Both the position numbers and the translations under genes were made by a program. A stretch of DNA of 64,000 nucleotides from JAGOMX01 sp041738135 (GTDB taxonomy: Bacteria > Pseudomonadota > Alphaproteobacteria > JAGOMX01). Positions 17,994-25,786 of the stretch are shown piece by piece (the first letter of the stretch is position 1; each line of letters begins with the position of its first letter). The stretch is taken from contig JBGSQK010000051.1 in assembly GCA_041738135.1 (NCBI GenBank), forward strand, positions 4,755 to 68,754. Direction: 5' to 3'. A model generated the notes under the pieces. The model was given only the letters and a program-made list of their open reading frames with translations, was not told the DNA's origin and did no database searches.

Positions 17994-19124
17994 ATGATGA
18001 ACAGTATGCGCCGACACACACGTATGTCACAGCTCCATCTAATTGCTGCAATGATTTGTTTTGCTGACCTAACCTATGGCTCTGAGCCAGGTGTTCTTGA
18101 AGACATCCTTTTCCCCAATAAAAAAAGCATTTCAACTAAAGAAAACATGTGTAATTTCTGGCTACCCAGGGATATTCAGAAAATCATTTTTGGCATGCTG
18201 GACATTAAATCCATGGCCAGACTGGAACAGACCTCCAGGTCTATTCAACTGCTAGTGACTCAACTTAAATATACGCATATGGAAGCTTATGAGTTGATTG
18301 CAGAAACTCAACACTTGCCAAAGGATGTTTTCCAATGCCTCCACGCACCATATTTTTCATGGGCGGACTTAAAAAGAACAAGAATTTCCCATAAAGAATT
18401 CATACCCTGGACCAGTAGATTCTTGCTAAAGAACATAAGAGTTGAATTGGGCATTATTTATTCATTGATGACTAATAAAGATACTGTCAACACTCGTTTC
18501 GGAAAACCCTCAGACCAAGACTTAGCCCTATTGAATAAAACGGCAAGAGTACTTAATGATACCCTCATTCTTATGGGTCTCAAAAAAGCCTACTACAAGA
18601 AGCAATGTGGTTTGAATTTTGATCACCGCGGTAGGCAAGGTTTTTGGGGATATCCACTGGACTCAAAGGAATATGATCGATTCAAACAAGTTATTGTAAC
18701 AAAAAGCATGAGCAACGGAATAGAACGTTACACATTAAGAACAAAACCACTATCAGATCCAAAGACCGATCAAACAGTTGTAGAACACCTACCCAACGTA
18801 AAAGAAAATCTTCATTTACGATTACATCATATTTTCGAAGCACAAAGCGATTCCCCAACATCCAGATTTTTTATCGAGCAATATGTGGAGCAAAGAAATA
18901 AGACAGCCATAAGATTTAAACTTAATGGTCTAAGTCTTGGAATGTACGGGTATGCTCAAAGCAATGAAGAAATAAGAGTTTTTCTTGATCTTCTGGTGGA
19001 AGAAGGCAACAGATTTGCTATAAAAAATAAAATCATAGCCTGGGCAGGAGGCGTTTGGGGTTATGATGCTGATTTATTGGGTGCCTTTGAGCTCTCAAGG
19101 AGATGGCTAGTTCATTTTTACTGA
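17994..19124 (+). CDS. Secreted protein with F-box-like segment, C-terminal region unknown
   Basis: The 376-residue product has a hydrophobic leader from residue 11 (MSQLHLIAAMICFADLTYG) that looks like a signal peptide. Residues about 57-90 (WLPRDIQKIIFGMLDIKSM, then LEQTSRSIQLL) match the F-box-like pattern LPrDi...i...L...... seen in three other proteins in this window. The remaining 280 residues are unrecognised; they are rich in aromatic and basic residues and end with WGYDADLLGAFELSRRWLV. No LRRs are evident. Base composition is more AT-rich than the flanking MFS gene. Possible effector; no direct evidence. Confidence 0.65.
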   Translation: MMNSMRRHTRMSQLHLIAAMICFADLTYGSEPGVLEDILFPNKKSISTKENMCNFWLPRDIQKIIFGMLDIKSMARLEQTSRSIQLLVTQLKYTHMEAYELIAETQHLPKDVFQCLHAPYFSWADLKRTRISHKEFIPWTSRFLLKNIRVELGIIYSLMTNKDTVNTRFGKPSDQDLALLNKTARVLNDTLILMGLKKAYYKKQCGLNFDHRGRQGFWGYPLDSKEYDRFKQVIVTKSMSNGIERYTLRTKPLSDPKTDQTVVEHLPNVKENLHLRLHHIFEAQSDSPTSRFFIEQYVEQRNKTAIRFKLNGLSLGMYGYAQSNEEIRVFLDLLVEEGNRFAIKNKIIAWAGGVWGYDADLLGAFELSRRWLVHFY

Positions 19125-19202
19125 CCCCTCACATTCCCCTTGCATTCAGCCCCGATGGATGCGAAAACTAACGCATACAAATCACATTCAAAGGGGACAG
19201 CC

Positions 19203-19847
19203 TTGAGCCACCATTTTCCAAACTTGCACGTTATCGACCACCCTTTGATTCAGCACAAATTAACGTTGATGCGCATGGAAGAAACCAAGTCCGGACAATT
19301 TCGTAAGTTGTTACGAGAAATAGCCCTCCTCATGGGATATGAACTAACCAAAGACTTTCCCACCAAATCGGTGACCATCCAAACACCCATTACGCAGATG
19401 GAAGGAAAAGTATTCGATGGCCACGACATTGCTATCATCCCTATCTTGCGCGCAGGCCTGGGCATGGCGGATGCTTTGCGTGAGCTCATCCCGACAGCCA
19501 ACGAAGGTCATATCGGTCTATATCGTAATCCAGAAACCCACCGTCCAGTGGAATACTTGGTCAAGCTACCAGAAATCGACAGCCAAATCTTCATCGTCGT
19601 CGACCCTATGCTCGCCACCGGCCATTCTGCAGTAAGGGCCCTAGATATCCTAGTAGAACGCGGCGTAAGTCCTAAAAACATACGCTTCCTAGCCCTGGTG
19701 GCCGCCCCTGAAGGCGTCGCCGTCTTTAACGAAAAATACAGCCAAATCCCTTTGTATGTGGCAGCCCTTGATGACCACCTCAACGAACATGCCTACATCG
19801 TTCCCGGCCTTGGGGATGCGGGTGACAGGCTTTTCGGGACGAAGTAG
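19203..19847 (+). CDS. upp: Uracil phosphoribosyltransferase
   Basis: The enzyme salvages uracil to UMP using PRPP. The PRPP-binding loop DPMLATGHSA and the uracil-binding end YIVPGLGDAGDRLFGTK are intact. I chose the TTG at 19203 because AGGGGA lies upstream and it gives 214 residues, the usual length; in-frame starts at 19155 (ATG) and 19140 (TTG) would add a non-conserved extension. Pyrimidine salvage fits an intracellular lifestyle. Confidence 0.93.
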   Translation: MSHHFPNLHVIDHPLIQHKLTLMRMEETKSGQFRKLLREIALLMGYELTKDFPTKSVTIQTPITQMEGKVFDGHDIAIIPILRAGLGMADALRELIPTANEGHIGLYRNPETHRPVEYLVKLPEIDSQIFIVVDPMLATGHSAVRALDILVERGVSPKNIRFLALVAAPEGVAVFNEKYSQIPLYVAALDDHLNEHAYIVPGLGDAGDRLFGTK

Positions 19848-19865
19848 ATCATTCAACAAAAACGC

Positions 19866-19894
19866 TTGTAAAAAGCTGTAAAAGACGTTATACC
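19866..19894 (+). promoter_or_regulatory. Predicted sigma70-type promoter of the rpsB operon
   Basis: TTGTAA (19866-19871) and TATACC (19889-19894) are separated by 17 bases, placing a start of transcription near 19901, shortly before the structured leader. Confidence 0.6.
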
Positions 19895-19919
19895 CTAATC
19901 ATCAAAACACACGCAGGAT

Positions 19920-19998
19920 AGCGGCCAGCAGTTGCTGATCGCTCCGGTGCCAGGAATGGCAGTCCCTGCGGAGGATTTAACCGGAATAGGAGTTAAGA
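19920..19998 (+). promoter_or_regulatory. Structured 5' leader of rpsB, probable ribosomal-protein autoregulatory site
   Basis: Two nested structures precede the start codon. Hairpin 1 is AGCG..CGCT enclosing CAGC/GCTG (19920-19943). Hairpin 2 has outer arms CCGGT (19944-19948) and ACCGG (19980-19984), with an inner TGCCA-GGAA-TGGCA stem-loop (19948-19961). The ribosome binding site AGGAG (19988-19992) follows directly, so folding could control access. S2-binding leaders are known before rpsB in several bacterial groups; this assignment is inference. Confidence 0.6.
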
Positions 19999-21183
19999 AT
20001 GGCATTACCTACGTTTACTATGCGCCAGATGCTTGAAGCTGGCATTCACTTTGGACATCACCCACGCCGCTGGAACCCAAGAATGGAACCATATTTGTTC
20101 GGTGTGCGGAACAATGTTCACGTTATCAACCTAGAAAAAACAGTTCCTATGCTCGACGCAGCTTTGCGCGCGGTGCATGAGGTGGTCTCTAAGGGCGGTC
20201 GTGTATTGTTCGTAGGAACTAAACCTGCTGCCTCAGCTGTTATCGCAGAAGCTGCGCAACGTTGCGGTCAATACTATGTGAACCACCGTTGGCTCGGCGG
20301 CATGATGACCAACTGGAAAACTGTTTCCCGTTCCATCAAGCGCCTTACAGAATATGAAGAGCTGCTGAACAACCCGGAAAAAGGTTTGACCAAGAAAGAA
20401 ATTCTACAATTGACACGTGAGCGCGAAAAGCTTGAGCGTGCCATTGGTGGTATTCGCGAGATGGGCGGCGTGCCAAACATACTCTTTATCATCGACACCA
20501 ATAAAGAACAAACAGCGATTAAAGAAGCTCGTAAATTAGGTCTTCCTATCGTTGGTATCGTGGACAGCAACTCAGATCCAAGCGATATCGACTATCCTGT
20601 TCCAGGCAACGATGACGCTTTGCGTTCCATCCGCTTCTTCTGCGACTTGTTTGCAGGCGCTGTTCTAGATGGTCTTTCAGACCAGATGGTTGCAGCCGGT
20701 ATTGACCTGGGCGAAGCGACTGAGCTTCCGGCCAGCGAACTACAGGCCATAAAGGCATCCAACTTGGATAAGAAATTCGACAAGTTAGCGAAAAAAGCCG
20801 TTGCCGAAGCTGAAGAAGCCGAAGCTATTGCTGAAGGTCTAACAGTTGAAGATGTGGCTGCTGTACCTACCGAGAACAAAGCTGCTAAGGTTGAGCTAAA
20901 GCCAAAAGCTGCGGCGCCAGCGAAGAAAGCTGAAACTAAGGTTGAAGCGGCCCCAGCAAAGAAGCCAGAAGCCAAAGCTGCTGCACCTGCGAAGAAAGCC
21001 GAAACTAAGGCTGAAGCTTCTCCTGCTAAGAAGCCAGAAACTAAAGCTGCGGCGCCTGCGAAAAAAGCCGAAACTAAGGTTGAAGCAGCTCCTGCAAAGA
21101 AGCCAGAATCTAAAGCTGCAGCTCCTGCGAAAAAAGCAGACGCAAAGCCAGCTGCTAAGGCTAAGCCTGCAGCTAAGAAATAA
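19999..21183 (+). CDS. rpsB: 30S ribosomal protein S2 (uS2) with long Lys/Ala/Pro-rich tail
   Basis: Residues 1 to about 255 are normal uS2 (MRQMLEAGIHFGHHPRRWNP, HRWLGGMMTNWKT, GIVDSNSDP). The family is usually 230-260 residues; this product is 394. From about residue 265 it continues as a low-complexity tail built of a 23-residue unit with PAKKAETK and PAKKPE blocks, repeated a little over three times and ending in KAKPAAKK. The tail is strongly basic and probably disordered, so it may contact rRNA or mRNA. It leads a rpsB-tsf-pyrH-frr-uppS-cdsA operon with short gaps. Confidence 0.96.
   Translation: MALPTFTMRQMLEAGIHFGHHPRRWNPRMEPYLFGVRNNVHVINLEKTVPMLDAALRAVHEVVSKGGRVLFVGTKPAASAVIAEAAQRCGQYYVNHRWLGGMMTNWKTVSRSIKRLTEYEELLNNPEKGLTKKEILQLTREREKLERAIGGIREMGGVPNILFIIDTNKEQTAIKEARKLGLPIVGIVDSNSDPSDIDYPVPGNDDALRSIRFFCDLFAGAVLDGLSDQMVAAGIDLGEATELPASELQAIKASNLDKKFDKLAKKAVAEAEEAEAIAEGLTVEDVAAVPTENKAAKVELKPKAAAPAKKAETKVEAAPAKKPEAKAAAPAKKAETKAEASPAKKPETKAAAPAKKAETKVEAAPAKKPESKAAAPAKKADAKPAAKAKPAAKK
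20908..21180 (+). repeat. 69-bp in-frame tandem repeats in the rpsB tail
   Basis: The PAKKAETK-encoding segment recurs every 69 bases (for example CCA at 20917 and CCT at 20986), giving a 23-residue protein repeat in three full and one partial copy. Copies differ at third codon positions, so the array is not brand new. Confidence 0.85.
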
Positions 21184-21206
21184 TTTTGAAAAGAAGAGGT
21201 TAGACA

Positions 21207-22133
21207 ATGTCTACAATTACTGCCGCAATGGTCAAGGAACTGCGCGATCGCACTGGCGCAGGAATGATGGATTGTAAAAAAGCGCTTGCTGAAACCAATG
21301 GTGATATTGAAGCTGCTGCAGACTGGCTCCGTAAAAAGGGCTTGGCGGCAGCATCAAAGAAAGCATCACGTGTGGCTGCTGAAGGTCTCATTGGCGTTGC
21401 CACCACAGGCAACAAAGGCGCATGCGTTGAAGTAAACGCGGAAACAGACTTCATTGCTCGCAATGATTCTTTCCAAGCTTACGTATCCACATTTGCCGAC
21501 GCTGCACTCTTAAAGGGCGCAGACTTGGAAGCTATCAAGACAGCCAGTTATCCTCACACAGGTAACACGTTTGAGTCTCAACTGACTCATTTGATTGCAA
21601 CCATCGGCGAGAACATGAACATTCGCCGCGCGACAACCATGGAAGTTAGCCAAGGTGTTGTTTCCAGCTATGTACACAACCAAATCGCCGACCGCGTTGG
21701 TCGTATTGGTGTGCTGGTTGGCCTAGAATCTTCAGCCGATCCTAAAAAATTGGGAGACCTGGGCAAGCAAATCGCTATGCACGTGGCTGCAACCAATCCT
21801 CAGTCCGCTTTCATTGCTGACCTGGACCAAACAATGGTTGCTAAGGAACGCGCTGTCCATGAAGATATGGCCAAAGCATCCGGCAAACCAGCTGAATTTT
21901 TGGACAAGATGATTGATGGCCGTATGCGCAAGTTCTACGAGCAAGTCGTTCTCATGGAACAAGAGTTCGTTATGAACCCTGAAAAACGCGTTAAAGACAT
22001 TATTGAAGATGCTGCTAAAGAGCTTGGCTCACCAATCACCTTGAAGGGATTTGTGCGTTACGCTTTAGGTGAAGGCATAGAAAAACAAGAAACCGATTTT
22101 GCTGCTGAAGTTGCTGCACAACTCGGGAAATAA
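21207..22133 (+). CDS. tsf: Elongation factor Ts
   Basis: The 308-residue protein exchanges GDP on EF-Tu. The N-terminal UBA-like domain with VKELRDRTGAGMMDCKKAL and the core motif ACVEVNAETDFIARND are diagnostic. It follows rpsB by 23 bases, the classic ribosomal/translation pair, and is followed three bases later by pyrH. Start ATG has AAGAGG upstream. Confidence 0.97.
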   Translation: MSTITAAMVKELRDRTGAGMMDCKKALAETNGDIEAAADWLRKKGLAAASKKASRVAAEGLIGVATTGNKGACVEVNAETDFIARNDSFQAYVSTFADAALLKGADLEAIKTASYPHTGNTFESQLTHLIATIGENMNIRRATTMEVSQGVVSSYVHNQIADRVGRIGVLVGLESSADPKKLGDLGKQIAMHVAATNPQSAFIADLDQTMVAKERAVHEDMAKASGKPAEFLDKMIDGRMRKFYEQVVLMEQEFVMNPEKRVKDIIEDAAKELGSPITLKGFVRYALGEGIEKQETDFAAEVAAQLGK

Positions 22134-22136
22134 TTA

Positions 22137-22892
22137 ATGGAGTTGCAGAGAGCCATGACTTCCCCTGAACAAAACGCGTACAAACGTGTACTCATCAAAT
22201 TATCGGGTGAGGTTTTAACAGGAGAACAAGATTATGGTCTCTGCCCTTCTCTCATTTTGCGAATAGCAAACGATATCAAACAAGTACGAGATGCTGGTTA
22301 CGAGGTTTGCCTCGTCATAGGTGGCGGGAACATCTTCCGTGGCGCCCAAGGCGAAAAGGAAGGGATTGAAAGATCCACCTCTGACTACATGGGCATGCTA
22401 GCAACTGTAATCAATGCACTTGCCCTGCAAGACGCCTTGGAAAAGCTGGATGTGGATACACGCGTCATGTCAGCTATTCCCATGCAAACCATCTGTGAGC
22501 CTTATATCCGCCGCAGAGCCATGCGTCATTTGGAAAAAGGTCGGGTTGTCTTGTTTGCCGCTGGTAGCGGAAGTCCCTACTTCACCACAGACACAGCCGC
22601 AGCATTGCGCGCTTCTGAGATGGAATGCAATGTTTTGCTTAAAGGCACCAAAGTTGACGGCGTTTACACCTCTGACCCCATTAAAAACAGTGATGCCAAG
22701 CATTATAAAACCATCAGCTACAACCAGGCCTTGCAAGAGCATCTACAAGTCATGGACGCACCTGCCCTTGCTTTAGCCCGTGACAACCACATCCCCATTA
22801 TTGTTTTTTCCATCAAGGAGCCAGGAAATATCCTAAAAACTCTGGGTGGCAAAGGCACTTTTACACGCGTCGACCACCAAGACAACCTCTAA
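22137..22892 (+). CDS. pyrH: Uridylate (UMP) kinase
   Basis: A 251-residue amino-acid-kinase-fold enzyme phosphorylating UMP to UDP. VLIKLSGEVL, VIGGGNIFRG, TSDYMGMLATVINALALQ and PYFTTDTAAALRA are hallmarks of bacterial PyrH, which is hexameric and allosterically regulated. An ATG at 22155 is an alternative start. It lies in the conserved tsf-pyrH-frr order and links pyrimidine supply to translation genes. Confidence 0.96.
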   Translation: MELQRAMTSPEQNAYKRVLIKLSGEVLTGEQDYGLCPSLILRIANDIKQVRDAGYEVCLVIGGGNIFRGAQGEKEGIERSTSDYMGMLATVINALALQDALEKLDVDTRVMSAIPMQTICEPYIRRRAMRHLEKGRVVLFAAGSGSPYFTTDTAAALRASEMECNVLLKGTKVDGVYTSDPIKNSDAKHYKTISYNQALQEHLQVMDAPALALARDNHIPIIVFSIKEPGNILKTLGGKGTFTRVDHQDNL

Positions 22893-22906
22893 AGGGAGTT
22901 AGATAC

Positions 22907-23464
22907 ATGCCAAGTTCACTCATCACAGATTTAAAGCGCCGCATGCAAGGGGCCCATGACGCCCTCCACCGCGAGTTTGCCGGTTTGCGCACAGGTCGCG
23001 CATCTGTGGCTTTATTAGAGCCCATCATGGTGGAAGCATACGGCTCTCAAATGGCCCTCCCTTCTGTAGGAACCATCAGCGCGCCTGAAGCACGTTTGCT
23101 CACCGTACAAGTATGGGATAAATCCATGGTTGGCGCTGTAGAAAAAGCCATAAGAGAAGCTAATTTGGGACTCAACCCTATGCCGGACGGCCAACTGATC
23201 CGCGTGCCCTTGCCTGAACTCAGCCAAGAACGCCGCATCGAAATGACCAAGATTGCCAAAAAATATGCAGAAAGCGCACGGGTATCTATCCGCAACATTC
23301 GCCGCGATGGAATGGAAGCTCTCAAGAAAATGGAAAAGGAGGATTCTCTTCCAGAAGATGAGCATCACCGTTATTCCGACGAGGTTCAAACTCTGACCGA
23401 CGACTTTATCAAACGCGTTGACGAGGAACTCGCCGCCAAAGAAAAAGACATAATGCAGGTCTAA
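22907..23464 (+). CDS. frr: Ribosome recycling factor
   Basis: The 185-residue protein splits the post-termination ribosome together with EF-G. GLRTGRASVALLEPIMVEAYG, GTISAPEARLLTVQVWDKS and NIRRDGMEALKKMEKE are family signatures, and length is exact for RRF. AGGGAG precedes the start. Three bases separate it from uppS. Confidence 0.96.
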   Translation: MPSSLITDLKRRMQGAHDALHREFAGLRTGRASVALLEPIMVEAYGSQMALPSVGTISAPEARLLTVQVWDKSMVGAVEKAIREANLGLNPMPDGQLIRVPLPELSQERRIEMTKIAKKYAESARVSIRNIRRDGMEALKKMEKEDSLPEDEHHRYSDEVQTLTDDFIKRVDEELAAKEKDIMQV

Positions 23465-23467
23465 CGC

Positions 23468-24214
23468 GTGAAATCATCCAACACCCACCAAGATCTGTTA
23501 GAACAATTCCAAAGCTCAGGCCAATTGCCTGAGCATATTGCTATTATAATGGATGGTAACAGACGTTGGGCAAAATCCCGCGGGATGCCCGCTCTAGAAG
23601 GACACAGGCAAGGTGTCAAAGCCCTTCGCCGTACTTCAGAGGCATTACGTGATTATGGAGTTCGTTATTTAACTGTTTTTGCCTTTTCCACAGAAAATAA
23701 AAACCGTCCCGCGGAAGAGGTTTCAGGCCTCATGCACCTCATCTGCCTATCACTGAAAAAGGAACTGGCTGAAATCCATGAAAATGGTATCCGCCTACGG
23801 TTCATCGGCGAACGGGAATCCTTAGGCAAAGAAGTCCGAGATATGGTTGAGTACGCCGAAAAGCTAACGGCTCAAAACAATAGATTCTTCCTGACAGTAG
23901 GGCTGAATTACGGCAGTCAGTTTGACATTGCCTTGGCCGCCAAAACACTGGCGCAGCAGGTTCAACAAGGTCAAATAAAAGCAGAAGACATCACACCTAC
24001 CCTGCTCCAAAAACATTTATCAACCGCAGACTTACCCACACCGGACATATTAATTCGCACAAGCGGCGAAAACCGGCTGAGTAACTTTTTGCTCTGGGAA
24101 ATATCCTACGCTGAAATAATGTTTGTGGACGATTATTGGCCTGATTTTGGTAAAGACCAGATCAATCAAGTACTACTGGAATTTCAATCACGACAACGCA
24201 GATTTGGGCGGTAA
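23468..24214 (+). CDS. uppS: Isoprenyl transferase (undecaprenyl diphosphate synthase type)
   Basis: A 248-residue cis-prenyltransferase starting at GTG 23468. The catalytic aspartate D29 is in AIIMDGNRRWAKSRG, and FAFSTENKNRP and the C-terminal RTSGENRLSNFLLWEISYAE complete the substrate sites. The product makes C55 lipid carrier for peptidoglycan and LPS. Its presence suggests retained cell-wall lipid cycling. Embedded in the frr-uppS-cdsA order. Confidence 0.95.
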   Translation: MKSSNTHQDLLEQFQSSGQLPEHIAIIMDGNRRWAKSRGMPALEGHRQGVKALRRTSEALRDYGVRYLTVFAFSTENKNRPAEEVSGLMHLICLSLKKELAEIHENGIRLRFIGERESLGKEVRDMVEYAEKLTAQNNRFFLTVGLNYGSQFDIALAAKTLAQQVQQGQIKAEDITPTLLQKHLSTADLPTPDILIRTSGENRLSNFLLWEISYAEIMFVDDYWPDFGKDQINQVLLEFQSRQRRFGR

Positions 24215-24217
24215 ACC

Positions 24218-24892
24218 TTGACCAAAGCAAAAGAACTTTTTTATCGTATTTTTTCCAGTCTTATCCTTTACCCCATCGTGATCTGGAGCCTGATTTTTGG
24301 CAAGTGGACAACCCTGGCGCTCATATCAATCGGCGGCGCCTTGTCCCTGGTTGAATGGTTCCGTATGACCCTAAAGGCTGATTCCATCACCAAGAGCGTC
24401 ACCTTTTTACTCATCGGTAACGCCTACATATTTATAGGCTGCTTTTTATTCTGGCTCCTCTCAACCCAGCTCAGCTGGATCATGATGACCATCATCCTGA
24501 CGCTAACCTTTTTATCAGATATCGGCGGTTATGTTTTCGGCAACATCCTGAAGGGCCCCAAGTTGGTCCCAAGCATCAGCCCAAATAAAACCTGGTCTGG
24601 TTCGCTTGGCGCTATCTGCTTTACCGTAGCCGGCGGCTATTTGCTGCAAATGACACCTTATTACGAGCTTTCATTCCTATCCTTCATACCATCCCCCCTG
24701 TTTTTTGTAGCCATTTCTGTCGTTGCACAAGCTGGCGACCTACTAGAATCTTGGTCCAAACGCGCCCTCAACGTCAAGGACAGCGGAACACTTATCCCTG
24801 GTCACGGCGGACTCCTGGACAGACTGGACAGCGTAATCGCCGTGGTCTATATGGTCTCGATCCTCATGTGGATTTCCAGTTACGGGGGCTAA
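24218..24892 (+). CDS. cdsA: Phosphatidate cytidylyltransferase
   Basis: A 224-residue polytopic membrane protein, TTG start three bases after uppS. The CDP-diglyceride synthase signature is complete (SWSKRALNVKDSGTLIPGHG followed by GLLDRLDS). It makes CDP-diacylglycerol, the precursor of phospholipids. It is somewhat shorter than the E. coli enzyme but typical for alphaproteobacteria. Last gene of the operon; the next gene is convergent after five bases. Confidence 0.94.
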   Translation: MTKAKELFYRIFSSLILYPIVIWSLIFGKWTTLALISIGGALSLVEWFRMTLKADSITKSVTFLLIGNAYIFIGCFLFWLLSTQLSWIMMTIILTLTFLSDIGGYVFGNILKGPKLVPSISPNKTWSGSLGAICFTVAGGYLLQMTPYYELSFLSFIPSPLFFVAISVVAQAGDLLESWSKRALNVKDSGTLIPGHGGLLDRLDSVIAVVYMVSILMWISSYGG

Positions 24893-24897
24893 CGCTA

Positions 24898-25425
24898 TTA
24901 CATCTTAGGATACGGCATAATATCTGCATCAATTTCGCGGATATCATCCAAAACACCTCGCCTGAAGAGAACCAGTGAAACTGCATTGGGATTCAAATTC
25001 AACCGGTCAAAGACAACCCCATTGTCCACCACAGATGCAAAACCAGTTGAAGACCTCGTTTCACGCAGAAACGCGTCCAAAGCATCGTCATGAGTTTCCG
25101 TTAAAACCACGTGCTCACAATTAATTGGACGGTGAGGTGAAATCACATAGGAGACATAATCACTTTTCAAATGATGCGCATAAAACGCCTCATGTAATTT
25201 AGTCTTATGAGGGTAATTTGTTGGAATGGCGAGCACAGCAAGAATATCGGTTAAGACATATGTGTCATGGAAGTTTCTCGCTGCTCGAGTTAACCCTGAA
25301 AATGTATTGGTAGTCATCCCCACTTTAACTGACGGTATAAAACGAATCGCTGAAGAGCGAACAGAATCAGCCACAAACAAAGAAACTGCAAACGTAAATC
25401 CCAATGAAATTCTCTTAAGCAACAT
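24898..25425 (-). CDS. Small secreted protein of unknown function
   Basis: The 175-residue product begins with a plausible signal peptide (MLLKRISLGFTFAVSLFVAD, cleavage near VRSSA). The mature part has no recognisable domain; histidines cluster in YPHKTKLHEAFYAHHLK and acidic residues dominate the C-terminus (LDDIREIDADIMPYPKM). G-rich sequence precedes the start. It is convergent with cdsA and isolated from the next genes. Unknown function. Confidence 0.6.
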   Translation of the reverse strand: MLLKRISLGFTFAVSLFVADSVRSSAIRFIPSVKVGMTTNTFSGLTRAARNFHDTYVLTDILAVLAIPTNYPHKTKLHEAFYAHHLKSDYVSYVISPHRPINCEHVVLTETHDDALDAFLRETRSSTGFASVVDNGVVFDRLNLNPNAVSLVLFRRGVLDDIREIDADIMPYPKM

Positions 25426-25634
25426 GTCGTCCCCCTATTTTTTTGTTATAGAGAATTTTAACCATGTTCAGTCTGTATTGTCACGCTTATTCATACAGCG
25501 GCTTTAAGAGCGGAAAAATAGTTAAAACCAAAATTATTCGCCACAAAACTTTCAGCTTTGTGCAGCGCCAACCTCCCCACGCCCTGTTCGCGACAGCAAT
25601 CGAAAATGGCCCAGACTCATCTTTCGTTTGATGG

Positions 25635-25680
25635 ATTGCACCTTATTGCACAAGATTTTCCCGTTCATATTGGTGCAATA
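25635..25680. repeat. Alternative inverted repeats with TTGCAC cores
   Basis: ATTGCACC (25635-25642) can pair with GGTGCAAT (25672-25679), and TATTGCAC (25644-25651) can pair with GTGCAATA (25673-25680), so two hairpins compete for one right arm. It lies in the 361-base gene-free gap 25426-25786, together with a second TTGCAC palindrome at 25734-25777. Confidence 0.5.
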
Positions 25681-25733
25681 TAGAGCAAGGCTATATAAAT
25701 CTTTAGAAAGTTAGATTCAAAGAGGAAGCTTGC

Positions 25734-25777
25734 GCAACATTGTGCAACAATTCTGACTCTAAGTTGCACAATGTTGC
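25734..25777. repeat. Perfect 15-bp inverted repeat downstream of the atoE-like gene
   Basis: GCAACATTGTGCAAC (25734-25748) is repeated inverted at 25763-25777 with a 14-base loop. It starts nine bases past the stop of the minus-strand transporter gene. No T-run follows on that strand, so it is either a weak terminator or a binding site; the TTGCAC core is shared with the neighbouring palindrome. Confidence 0.6.
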
Positions 25778-25786
25778 CCAAAGCAG

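Noticed and set aside
20896..21207. Minus-strand frame with Ser/Phe/Arg repeats
   Set aside because: Mirror of the repetitive rpsB tail, not an independent repeat protein.
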